This document shows positions 49,240-61,016 of a stretch of DNA of 64,000 nt, piece by piece; the stretch's first letter is position 1; every line of letters starts with the position of its first letter. The DNA lies in assembly GCF_000208745.1 (NCBI RefSeq), contig NC_030858.1, positions 37,434,918 through 37,498,917 on the forward strand. Reading direction: 5' to 3'. Origin of the DNA: Theobroma cacao (taxonomy: Eukaryota; Streptophyta; Magnoliopsida; Malvales; Malvaceae). The notes under the pieces are model-generated. The model saw only the letters and a program-made list of their open reading frames with translations. It did not search any database and was not told the origin of the DNA. Made by a program: the position numbers and the translations under genes.

Positions 49240-52200
49240 TCACCTAGAGATTTCACATTTTGCAGGGTACCCTAACTGTTCCATCTCCCAACTTAGCTTT
49301 GAAGCGACTCTTTCATGCTGAGGTTCATACTCCTGATACAAAGATATCAGATATCAGACTTCATGCAGGTAAAGGGTTTGGTTATGGCAGAGTATGCACC
49401 AAAAACAAAGTGAGGGTTTCAAAGATTTGAAGAGAAAAACTTGTATACCTCCATCTTTTTGACCAACTCTTTAGCAGTGGGAGCAGAGACTATGATATGG
49501 CGGGCGTTGGGACAAATGAAACCTTCCTCCACTGCTTTGTCAATGAATGACAACAAGGAATTGTAGTAGCCGTCCACATTCAACAATCCCACCTGCAATA
49601 AATATATAAAGATTTCAACAAAATCCCAATTCATTGTTTGTTTAGGAAATTGGGGAATAGACAAGGAATCTTACTGGTTTATCATGGATTCCAAGTTGGG
49701 CCCAGGTTATGACTTCAAGGAGTTCTTCAAGAGTTCCATAGCCACCTTCATGAATATCATATAGAATTTCCTTTAATTAAATATACTACTCAAGAACTTT
49801 TTTTAAATAAATTTTACGAAAATGATAATAATCGATGTAAAATAATTCGTTTTTTTGTGTTATAAAATTATTTCATAGTAATAGACTTGTAAGTATAACC
49901 CCAATAGAGTCAATTGGTTTTTAGTTCAATTTAATTATCAGTTAATTATTCTAAGTTTGTTTATAACCCAATAGATTATTTATTAATTTTAAACCTAAAA
50001 AAATGAAATAAAAAATTTATTTTTCACATCATGCAAAAGCCCAATCTTGAGCCCATTGATTTGATCCCTGCCCAGCCCACACTCTATGTTATGGGTCAAT
50101 TAGCCCAGTTAAAATTTGGCAACCTCAGACCCAAAACGTTTGCAGGTTTGGGTGAATGACAAAGTGAGCCCTTTTACCCACTGATGTGGTCCAGGAAAAG
50201 GCCCCCAGCCTCAGGGTCCCCATTGACAAATTGATCAACAGCAGAACCTATCAAACAAAGAATGTTTAAAGGGTATGGTGCGGAAGCCTACTTATATAAT
50301 TTGGCAAGGTAGAAACCACAGGCTGGGCGCTACTGGTGTGCAGATGGATAATGCATTCTCACCACAGAAAGTATTATGTTTCAAGGCTCTTCTTCTCACC
50401 AGTCACCAGGAAGCCTAATTTTCAGTGTCAGGAGCTGATGATGGTGGAGTCAGAGATTGGGCCTTGAAGGGTAGCTCTCTAAATCATGGGCATTTTTCTT
50501 GGATCTGGTGACAGTCCAAACTCTGGTAGTTCAAGCTGGAAAGAGAGTTGCTATCACTGTTCTATTCTATACCTATGCCATACATAGCCACAGCTACCCC
50601 TTAAAACAGTCAACGTAAAACAACTGTTTGCTAAATTATGAGGCTAAACCTACAAGTTTTTCCCCTCATTCTGGAACTGTTCCAGTTCTGAAATTTATGT
50701 TCACGAAGCCAACAGTTAGACTAGAGCAATGTCCCATGAAACGCTTCAACATAGCTTTCTATATATAGAAAGTTTGAAAGTTGTTTATGAGCCGATAATG
50801 ATTGTTTTTAATGTCACCACTGGTTTTCTTTGTTACAAAATTACACAGTCAATGAAGCTAAATAAGTACTGAGGGATATATTTTTTAAGAATTTAACATG
50901 AAATTTATTGTAATTCTTGTATGATATTAAACAATAAGAGTACTTTCGGGGTCTTATACCAACCAGGTAAGGCAATGAAGGCATCAGATTGTCTAGCCAT
51001 CTCTGCCTTTCTTTGGTGCATGTCTGCTACTGCCTTAACTTCCCCCACGGTCTCTCCAGTTATCTGCAAATGTTATCGCCACCAAAATCAATACAAAGCA
51101 ATGCCCACATAACACTAACACCAACATTTAGTGAGAGAAAAAGAAGGAAACAGAGAGAGAAAGAGGGGGGAAAGCTTTTCACTGAAAAGCAATGATGAGG
51201 GCCGCAGAGGTGGTGGGCTCAGTCCAAAAATACCATACTATTTACTTGGGAATTTTCTTGGCAAGTCAACACTCAACACCAACAAAAAAGAAAGGGCGAA
51301 AACAGGAAGAAATCAGAAGAAAATACATACACCATAAAAAGCTGATATTATACTAAGAATGAGAATCTTGGTGGTGGGCAAATAAAAACCATTGGAGTGG
51401 TCACAAAAATGGTGAAGACCCATATGCCCTCAGGTGGAATTCATTGGGCAAAAAAGAAGAAACCACAATGTGAAAAACAAGGGAGGGGGAAAGCAAAATT
51501 TTAGGACCAATCAAAAAGTCTAAACTGGAACCTGCATGAGTCCCAAAAGAGACAAGTGTGAATCCCATATTTAAAAGATAACAAAAGTGAGGTAGAAATT
51601 CATGCCATGGGAGCTACCACTAGAAAAAAGAAAAAGAAATAAATAATACCTTATTTAAAATAAAACAAAAAAAAAAGAAAATATGAAAAAGAAGCAGATA
51701 ATGTTCTTTCTTTCTTTCTTTCTCTTTCTCTTTCTTTTTAGTTCATTGTTTTATTTTTAATTAAGGTAATTATGATGCAAAAAAACACATTATGTAAGCT
51801 TGAAGACATACCTCTCTAGGCATGAGTGTCTTGGGAATCACTCTGCGTAGACAAATAAACATGACAAAATTAGTTAACATGAGGAACCAAACAAAGACAA
51901 TGTTAGAACTAGAAAAAGTTTTGTTGTCGAGCAGAAAATGGGAAGATTATTGCCTACCCAATGACATGGCGGCCACCATCAAAAACAGCTTGAGAAATCA
52001 AGCCCATTAATCCAATACTACCTCCTCCATAAACCAGATCAATATTTCTTGAAACCTTCATTTGTGAAGAAGCAAAGGGAAAAAAGAATTATCATTTTTA
52101 ATATGTTTGGGAATGAACTAACAAAAAAAAAATCTGCTTCATAAAGTATTCATCAAAGTACATTTTAATTTTAAGATGTTAATACAATACAACACTGAAA

Positions 52201-53007
52201 TGATGCAAACGTTTTAGTATAAAGAAAAAAGATTGGACTTGTATGTGTAATGTAGGAGGCAGACAGAACAGGGGAGTTCTGAACAGAGGAAAGTACAAAA
52301 TGTACCGGCTAGAGGTGATGGAAAAATCAGAAATTTTTGTGATTATTGGAACTGCTAATCAAACCGTACTTGATTCCTGAAACCCTTTTTTTTTTTTATC
52401 TGAAGCTTAATAACAACAAATTTGATTAAAACTCAATGAACAGTTACTTCATTCGATTTTCTTAGAGAAGTTTAGCAGTGGAACAAAAAGTTTAATCTGG
52501 AAATGAAGTTGAAAGTCTCCAGGGAATATCTGAATAGGAAACTGAACATCGTACTAGAAGGCAATCACTTGCAAACAAAGTTGTTGAAAAACTACAAAAA
52601 AGTCGAAAAGCAAAAGACTTGCAAAATACGTTTAGAAACAATTCAAGTAAACAGATTAGAACAGAGCCAAAACAGAGAAAGTGAACATTAAGAAGAGGAA
52701 AAAAAGATTAGGGAGTTGCTTGATATGGAAGAAACTGAAGTAAAAAGGGTGAACAAGGTAGGGAAGGGCCTGAAAAAGCACTTCCAGAACAAGCTGAAAA
52801 ACGAGTTTAAGAAATTACATAAAAACAGAGCAGAAACAGAGAGAAGCACAAGTTAAAGAGGGCAGAGGCATGTACCAATTCCCTGCCAAGCTCAATAGTA
52901 GCTTCTCTGTAACTGCTCTTCTTTCCGGAACTACTCCCACAAAACACACAAATACTCTTGAATTTTGATTGTTTCATTTCCATATCCATCTCCATCTCCA
53001 TCTCCAT
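49240..53007 (-). CDS. LOG1: LOG-type cytokinin riboside 5'-monophosphate phosphoribohydrolase, 222 aa
   Basis: Seven exons: 53007-52876, 52055-51958, 51842-51812, 51063-50964, 49745-49675, 49592-49449, 49332-49240. All are in frame; 222 aa is normal for LOG. The enzyme cleaves the ribose 5'-phosphate from cytokinin nucleotides, giving active free-base cytokinins in the cytosol. Signatures are [13 protein letters not shown] near the start, [10 protein letters not shown] (53-62), the nucleotide-loop and catalytic segment [27 protein letters not shown] (R105; PGGYGT 120-125; E128), and [20 protein letters not shown]. It is not a lysine decarboxylase despite the old domain name. The N-terminus is unusual: [15 protein letters not shown], made by a hexanucleotide repeat, so any of six Met codons could start translation. 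M9 or M11 would match the family length best. Introns 1 (820 bp), 3 (748 bp) and 4 (1218 bp) are long and hold no other recognised gene. The symbol follows similarity and gene order with At2g28305 (recall). Confidence 0.95.
51705..51737. repeat. (CTTT)n-type simple repeat in LOG intron 3
   Basis: TTTC units run about 33 bases, slightly interrupted. Confidence 0.8.
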
Positions 53008-53010
53008 CTC
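52974..53010. repeat. (CCATCT)n hexanucleotide repeat across the LOG start codon
   Basis: On the gene strand the repeat is ATGGAG/ATGGAT and encodes alternating Met-Glu/Asp at residues 1-10 of LOG. Unit number directly sets the number of in-frame start codons. Confidence 0.9.
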
Positions 53011-56000
53011 TCACTCTTTTCTTCTCTTCTTCTTTTTTTTTGTATTTTCTTTTGAAAAGAAACTAAGCAAATATCCTCTGCTTTCAAATGAACGAAGAAG
53101 CTTGACAATTTGGGAGTGGTTTGGTGTGCGTTTGTGTGCATATATAAGGGTAGCAGAGGCCACAAGGTGTAGACCAGCATGTGTAAAATCCATGCTCTAA
53201 TAGTCCAATCCTTCTTTACGAGCAAAAGAGAGTTGATTGGCTTACCCCTTTGTTTTATCCGGCTGACTCACCCTCCAATCAACTTACTCTTCTTTTCCTT
53301 TTCTTTCTTTTTCCATCCCTTTCCCCCTATCAGGTTAAAATTTCTCTCATTAATAAGAACATTTCAAGTTTGAATATCCCTTTTCATGAACTGTTAACTA
53401 ACTTTTTAACTTGGGAAACAAGGATTTACTGCACATACCAGCCCAAGAACCTGCTCAAAAACATGTTGGAGGCTTTCTTTTCCAACTTCTGATCTTGGGT
53501 TTTCTTCATTTTTCCACTTTATTCTAGTTGGAATGGGTTTTGTTCTTTTTGTTTGGGGGTGTAATTTTAATAGGTATGAACAAAATCATTCCCTTTAGGA
53601 TGCTTTCGTAATGCTTTGATGCTTGTTCTGACATTTTGTCACATCCAGGATCTTTGGCTTTGGCAATTTGTTGGAAACAGAGTTTCACATTTTGGTCTTG
53701 TTGCTAATATGACCCTTTCTCCAACAGCAGTAGTCAAAACATATTTGCTTACCACTTCATGATATCATGGATGCATCAACTTGTTGATAATCTGATAATT
53801 TTTCTTCCAAATTTATATGTATCTTCATGTTTGATCTCAGTTTCCCATCATCTCCCCAAGATTCTTTGTTTTCAATATCCAACTATGAATAAAATTCAGG
53901 CACATCATGGATCTCAATATTCTTGATCTCTATGGTTGGTCGGTTGCCATTTCCCTTTCTTTCCCATCTTTCATTTTAACAAAATCTCAACAAAAAAAAA
54001 ATTTGCAAGGTTAACCTACCTAGTGATTTGCCACTCTCCGTACACAATTCAATGTACTATATATACAACCATTATTATTTTTCCTTTGTCTTCTTTTTTT
54101 CAGTGATGTATATCGTAGCACGTGTTGTTCTTTCACATTATTGTACCTTTCATGATAAGTTATTACGTAATAAGTTTATTATTTCTACACGTGAGGTGGA
54201 GTATTAGAATTTTAATAAAAGTTTCGCATTTGCTAAATTAAGATATCCTAGATATATAAGTATATTAAAAATCTCTTCACTTATTGTCAATTAATTTTAA
54301 ATTATATATTTGTCCAAAAAATTCAATGTATAGTCTGAAACTGTAGACAAAGAAGTCCAGACCAAGGAGAAGTTTGTGCCAGATGACCCCAAATGACCCA
54401 TCTCAATTGTACCCTCAACCACCCCCTCCTTTGATCTATGTTGTATGCATAGGAAACATTTATATTTTTATTACAAAAACAAACAAAACTACTCCACTTC
54501 TCACATTCTCTCAGTCTCTGCTGGACCAAACCATGCTGTCCCCAACCCCACTGCTTGCCCCTACTTAATTCCTTGAGCCTCTTCTCCATACGTAAACAAC
54601 TTCCCCTCCGCCCATCCCCCCCATTTTTTTACTATTCTTTTCATTTAACTTGTATGGGGGTAAGAGAGGGCGGGGGGGTGTTTACTAATTTGTTTATTCA
54701 CTCCCATAGCATACAATTCATCTTGGTATTGATCAAATTCTTGACTAAGTGAATTCAGATATTATTGAGGCTATCATTGTAACCAAGAGGGGGAGTTCAT
54801 GTTATATGTTGGATTAGCTATTGTTTTGTCAACATCTCATTACCTTAATCAGTAAAGAGGCCTATGATTAATAATTTTTTCACAAAGCAAAAGTGGCGGT
54901 GGCTGCCATTGCCGTTTATATTGATAGTAACATGAGACCTCGCTGCTGGCTTTCTAATTGTGACAAAACATAGCAGTAGGCAGTCGGCAATACAAGTTGG
55001 GTGAATTTGCAGTCCATCCAAATCTGTGAAAGAAGCAGATCATGGCATTTTTCACATGTCTTTGCTAGCTAACACTGACTTTGAAGACTTTGTTTTCCAA
55101 CTCAACAATCATTGGGCACTTAACAAATTCTCTGCAGTAAAAATTTTAGTACTAAAATGGGTATTTACGTATAGAAAAACTCAATCTCTCATCACTTGGT
55201 AACTTTTTCTGTGTTGGAGATATGGATGGATGTTGTTCCAGTTCTGTCTGTGAGAAGTACGGATCAAGAGAGGAAGAGAAGTTTAGCTCCACCAAAACCC
55301 GACCCTCCTTTATTACCTCTTCTTTCCAATGCACCTTAGGCTCTCTCATCCCCGACAAAAATCTTCTGTCTTATTTAATGTCTCTTGTTTAATATTCATT
55401 TCACAATTTTACGTTACGTGACTAGGAAGCTCTTTATATTAACGTCACTCTTACGATTATGATTTCATGCTAACCATTAAGCATCTTGTCAAGGGATACA
55501 TTCATATATCATGCATGGATGCTCTATTTTATACTTTTGCTGATATCAATGGACATTGCTATAGTGATCTTGGTGAACTCACACATCAAAATAATGTTGG
55601 GGAGGTAACATTTTTCGAAAAAATAATCCTTTTTAGACCGATTTAGACTTGACCTATCAGCAAGAAAGTCCGAATAAACCCAAAGACTGACAAAGTTGGT
55701 GTGGTTTATCTAAATATGGAATGTTAAACCCAATAATTGATCATGGTGGGGAAAGAAGATTTAACAATACAACAAGGTTAAATATACAAAAAAAAAAACA
55801 TGATAGAGAAATAAATAAAAAGAACTACTAGTAATAATGATGAAAAAATGAAGATTGTTTTGATCGGATACGTTTTTGTGTTTAATGACGAAAATTATCT
55901 TCGAGTGCGACAATTTTTCTGAAGAATGTTGCAATTCATATTTTTTTTTGTTATGTGTTATTTAACGAGTTGCATTAGGTATATATTATTTTTATGATTA

Positions 56001-56911
56001 TTTAAGTAAATTGAATTTCTGACTGTCCCCAACAGCAGAGCTCTAGATCGTGCCATGCACTCCCTGTGAACATATCAACTGAATGAAGGATAAAAGCACC
56101 AAAGATGGGATCAGAATATTCTAAGAAAATGAAATTATTTCTTTGTGAAAAGGAAAAGAAAAACCCCCAAGAAAATCATCACCTTGTGATTCCCAGACAT
56201 TCATCCTCTTGCTCGACACGTGCACCTGCCCCTACCCCTTCCAATACCAGGGGGATGGACACCGGGATGGTGCCATTTCCATGTCAATGATGCTGTAAGA
56301 AAAACATGTTTTGTGACAGGTAGCCATGTTTATTGTCAAACTAACCACTGCAAATGTGACACCTCTTCAAAATTTTGGGCAATTTTGATCTTCCCTAATT
56401 TAGAAATTTTTTGTTGTATCACATCCTCCTCTCCTTCTCACATGCAAAGTTTTTGAGCTCAAAGTTGAAGAGATGGTGTGACAAAAAGCTTGAAAGGCCC
56501 CCTCCCCTTGTCTAAGTGTAAGGAAAGACCCCTTTTTTGCCTGCCCCAAAAAAAACCCCAACAACATTTTAGGCCGTTTGAGCTGACTATGGTGTACATA
56601 GTCAGAAAATTAAGGATTGGGTGTCTAATTTTGATTAGATGAATGAGATGTTGAGGTTTAGATTGTGGCAGGTGGAAAGCAGCAATCATCTTTTTTTTTT
56701 CTTTTTAGATGCACAGTTACATTTGATTTGATCTCATTCGAGAAAAGAAAATCAATACTTTTATCTAAATATTTTAATATAAATTTTTCGTTTACCCTAA
56801 ATACTTTTCATTTAAAAGATACATACGTAAATTTTATATCACTTCAAATTACATAATAATTAATTTTTATATACGTGTATGTGTAACTATAAGATAATTT
56901 ACAGGTTTTGG

Positions 56912-56937
<26 letters not shown>
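56912..56937. repeat. (TA)n microsatellite
   Basis: About 13 TA units, followed by further TA-rich sequence to 56960. Confidence 0.9.
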
Positions 56938-56943
<6 letters not shown>

Positions 56944-57466
56944 TATAAATATATAAATAAGAGGCACGAGGATAATAGAAAGAAATGGTCAAGCCTACCT
57001 TAGAGAGGGACAGAAAAAAAAAGAAAAGAAAAAAATAGTCAAAAATGGTTTGCTTAATACTCCTATCATTGTTGTTTCTTAAATTTCATAATTATATACT
57101 TAGTGGAAGGAAGGGTAGCTTTCGCTTTATTCTTTTGCCCCTATTTGTTGGAGATCCCATGGGGCAAAAAAAAACTTAATGCATATGTCATAATTAATAA
57201 TTTAAACTCATAATATAATTGAAGTTCCACTTTGGAAAAATTGGGTGGAAATCCTAGTCGGAGATAACTGATCCCACTGCTTTTTCCCCCTCTCCCACTT
57301 TCCATAGTCGACTCATGTTTTGTGATAAAATTAAAGCCCTTTTGGAAGGGACTGTCCCTTTGGGGTTATGGCCATCGGCTTTTCCACTAACATAACATAT
57401 GCTAACCCTTGAGATCACTTCTTGTCCCTACTCTTAGGAACATGCCTATGCTTGAGTATCTTCCTC

Positions 57467-57470
<4 letters not shown>

Positions 57471-57499
<29 letters not shown>
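57471..57499. repeat. (CT)n microsatellite
   Basis: About 14 CT units in an intergenic polypyrimidine tract. Confidence 0.9.
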
Positions 57500-57504
<5 letters not shown>

Positions 57505-60402
57505 TTGCTTTGGGTTTTTACCCTTTTTCCTACCTTCTTACTTCTCTGTCCAAAGATTAACCTTTTGCATGCTTTTTTTTTTTGGATTTGGAGAGAAAAA
57601 TTCGAATTCTATCCTTTAAATAAAGAGATCATGCATTAATCAATGAGCTAAATGTTCAAGTTTTTATTTTTCTTTTGCATGCTTCTTTCTTTTAATCTTT
57701 GCAACTATGAGTCACAAATTCGATTTTCAAAGTTAAATTTTATTATGTTTTGTGGTTAATTTCATCGATTAAACATTTGACTTAACATTTACCTAAATTC
57801 TGTACTACACATCAAAGTTCAACGACATTATACCAATGAAAATAGAAAAAAAAATTCCTAGTAAAGATGAAGTTGAGATTTTTCTAGAGAAAACCAAAAT
57901 ATACATCAATCATGAAGTTGATTTTGCAATGGATTTTGACTTTTGAAGGCTGCCAAAGGGCATGGAAGAAACATGAGAATTCTTGGTGATTACCATCCAA
58001 AACCTACCTATCAACAAGTCTTGGAGGCAAATGAGAACAATCCAAAGCCGCCCAAGAGCTGAAATTTTTCCAGCTTCTTCCCTCCTTGTAAGGGAATTTC
58101 TGATGATTAAGCAACCAAGTAGGGTCATGGACGAAGCTTTGCCTTTTTTTTTTTTTTTTCTTGTTGCATCATCCTCAAGGAACACAAATTGGTTAGCCTT
58201 CACCTTTTAGGATAAGGCATACATCTCTTTCACAATATTATTATAAGGTTTAAGTTTTCTATATGCCACCATGTACCCATCACATCCACTGATTTCTGAG
58301 CATTTTGTTTTCAGACCACTACTCTTGCTTGGAGAAGATGGATCACCTAACCATAAAGAGAATTTTAATTAATGTTTTGCCCACAAAGAATTTTTAAAAA
58401 CCTTAAAGTGAGGTTTAAAAATTGACATATTTGGACCTGATTAAAAATTAATACTCAAAAAATCTCTTTCGGAAATGATTATTCTATTCTCTTTATCGTC
58501 GGTTATGATTATTTTCATATTTTTTTAAAAAAATTAAGATCATTTTTTGGGTATATTCCTGTACCAGACTGATAGCAATGGCATGCACTTGCTTTCATTG
58601 ATATCTATTGATCATGTGGTTAGTCAAAGGTTTCATATTAATTTTTAATGTCCTTTTTTCTCACAAAAGCAATTGCTTTTTTCTCACACATTCATTCAAA
58701 AGTACTATTGGAATCTTGTTGCTTTCTTGACTTTAGACATCTTACTAATCCAACATATGTGTGATAGATACTAATTCTATGTTCCCAAGTCTTAATGATG
58801 GGATTTCTTGCTTGTTACCATCCACCAACACTACCTCCCCTCTATGCAACATTGATTCATCTTTGATTTATCTTTTTTTTCAGTCCTTAATTACGTGCAT
58901 GTACCGTAACAAATTTAACATTTAACTACATTTTTTTCAATAATACTGTCAAAAACCCTTTTAATTGTATTCTTTTTACCTTTTAACATTGACTGCAGTT
59001 TATAAATTTAACTCATCATTAATCACTTTTCAATTCTTAATCAGGCTTAAACATATGGTTTCATTAATGAATCTAATTTAACACAGCAATTATGGGGAAG
59101 TGGCTAAAAAGGGTTGTCAAGCCTCTCCCCAAGTGTTCTGAGTGCCATGTAGGAGATTAGTCAGCAGACACTCCATTACAATGAATTAATAGTAAGAGCC
59201 CAAGAAATTATTTTGGTTGATTAGTTATTGGCAAACCCACATTTGAAAGGCCAAAGATGTGACTCCACCACTCTTTTCTTGCTTTAAAAACAAATTAATC
59301 AACCATTTTAATTACAAAGAGATTTATGAACAAACATCAATTACATCATCCTAGAGCAATCATTTAATTAAAAGAAAAAAAGATGCACTGTGGGTTGCAT
59401 GAGAGTTGAAAAAGCAAACAAAGTTTGTCATAAGATTAAAGAACATAAAGAAATAGTACATAAAATAATGGGGATTAAGCTGCAATTTAGACATGGTTTA
59501 AATGTTGATTAGAGTGTAGATAGTTTGTAGAGAAGAGTCAACAATTGGCTCAAAGGACCTATTCCAACAGAGAAGGGAGGGGAGATGGGGGGGGTGGAGA
59601 GAGGTCTAGTGGTTTTCAACTTTTGACAAACAAGTTCTTTTAATCTGGAAAACAAAAGCGACCCACCGACTTTTGATTCGTCGAATGAGAGAGAACGAAT
59701 GTCACGTTGTTCTCCTCCCTAGTGCCTGCAGGTCCTTTTCTTCCCATCTCAATATCGTAGAAAGAAAAAATAAAACAAAGGCTTCTTCAACTACCAAAGG
59801 TCAAAATGCAAGAAAATCGAATACAGGGAAATGGAGATGCAAGTTTATATACGGAATTTGTATATAAATTTATGTTCGATACACTGTCAGTAAATCAAAT
59901 GTTTAAGATACATTGTTCTTCGGATTTATTTATCGCCATTGCAATTGCATGTGACTTTAGCTCGTGGTTTTGTTGGGAGCATATTTGGCAACTTGTATAT
60001 TGGTGGAAAAGACCTCCACAAAAGGCACAACACCGCCCCTCTTAAATTCCCTGCCCAAAAGGGAAAGGAAAGAAAATTGACTTTGATTGGTTCATCAATG
60101 GCGTTTTGGCATATATTTTTTGTCAAACATTTTTTTTAGACCCAAAGAATCAAACTAATGAAAGAAAATTATGGCAAATTCAACTGAATGTGTGGCCGAC
60201 TATTGAAACAGGAAAGTAGTTGAAATTTGTTTATTATTATTCTTTCGTATCGCTTTAATACCAGTGGGCCAAAAAATGTTGACTGGAGCTGAATGAATAA
60301 ACCAGTAGTCTTTCGGCATCCAATTTTCAAAAGTCCATGAATGGGGAACTTGTTTTTTTTATGTTCTTTTTCCTTTGATTTTATCCTCTTTGAAAATCAA
60401 CA

Positions 60403-60693
60403 TCAGAGGAGAATGAGCCGATCATTTTGGAGTGGGAAAAGGGACATCAGAACATGATCAGATGATGTGTTGTTCCTTCCTTGCTCCCTTGGAACTCGAA
60501 AGAAAGCTTTGTCTCCTCCTTGTTCATAGCCCTGACTAACCCTTTCATTCTCTAGAATCATCCTTCCTTGCTCCCTTGGAACTCGAAAGAAAGCTTTGTC
60601 TCCTCCTTGTTCATAGCCCTGACTAACCCTTTCATTCTCTAGAATCACCCCATGTTCATATGACTCCCTCCCAAAACTAATTGAGTCATGCAA
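60403..60693 (-). other. Open frame of 96 codons with two identical 29-residue repeats; coding status unknown
   Basis: The minus strand reads MHDSISFGRESYEHGV, then two copies of a 29-residue unit (ILENERVSQGYEQGG and DKAFFRVPREQGR, the second copy preceded by M), then a short tail ending NDRLILL. The repeat arises from the 87-bp duplication, which is a multiple of three and so keeps the frame. No signal peptide, no known peptide-hormone motif and no recognised family were found. It could be a decayed exon or a chance frame. Confidence 0.2.
60474..60647. repeat. Perfect 87-bp tandem duplication
   Basis: Copies 60474-60560 and 60561-60647 are identical over all 87 bases (unit begins TCCTTCCTTGCTCCC and ends CTCTAGAATCA). 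Complete identity points to a very recent event or an assembly artefact. Confidence 0.95.
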
Positions 60694-60975
60694 TCAAGAT
60701 TAGAATTTATTGTTTATTAATTATAACGACACAGTAAAATTTTATAACAACCTCTCCGTAAATAAAAAAATAAAATTTAATTTGATTATATCTACTATGA
60801 TATTATGATATTAAAATTTTGTATCTTATTTGACATTATGTACTTGATTAGATTTGACAAAACTCAATTCAAAAGGAGCTCTATAGCTGCTTGCTCACTC
60901 TCACATGCTGCTTAACATATCTTACCTAATGTGATATGCAGCAGTGAATCCCATGAGTATACAGTTACTGTTAAC

Positions 60976-60978
<3 letters not shown>

Positions 60979-61012
<34 letters not shown>
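60979..61012. repeat. (AT)17 microsatellite
   Basis: Seventeen uninterrupted AT units in intergenic DNA. Likely length-variable. Confidence 0.95.
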
Positions 61013-61016
<4 letters not shown>

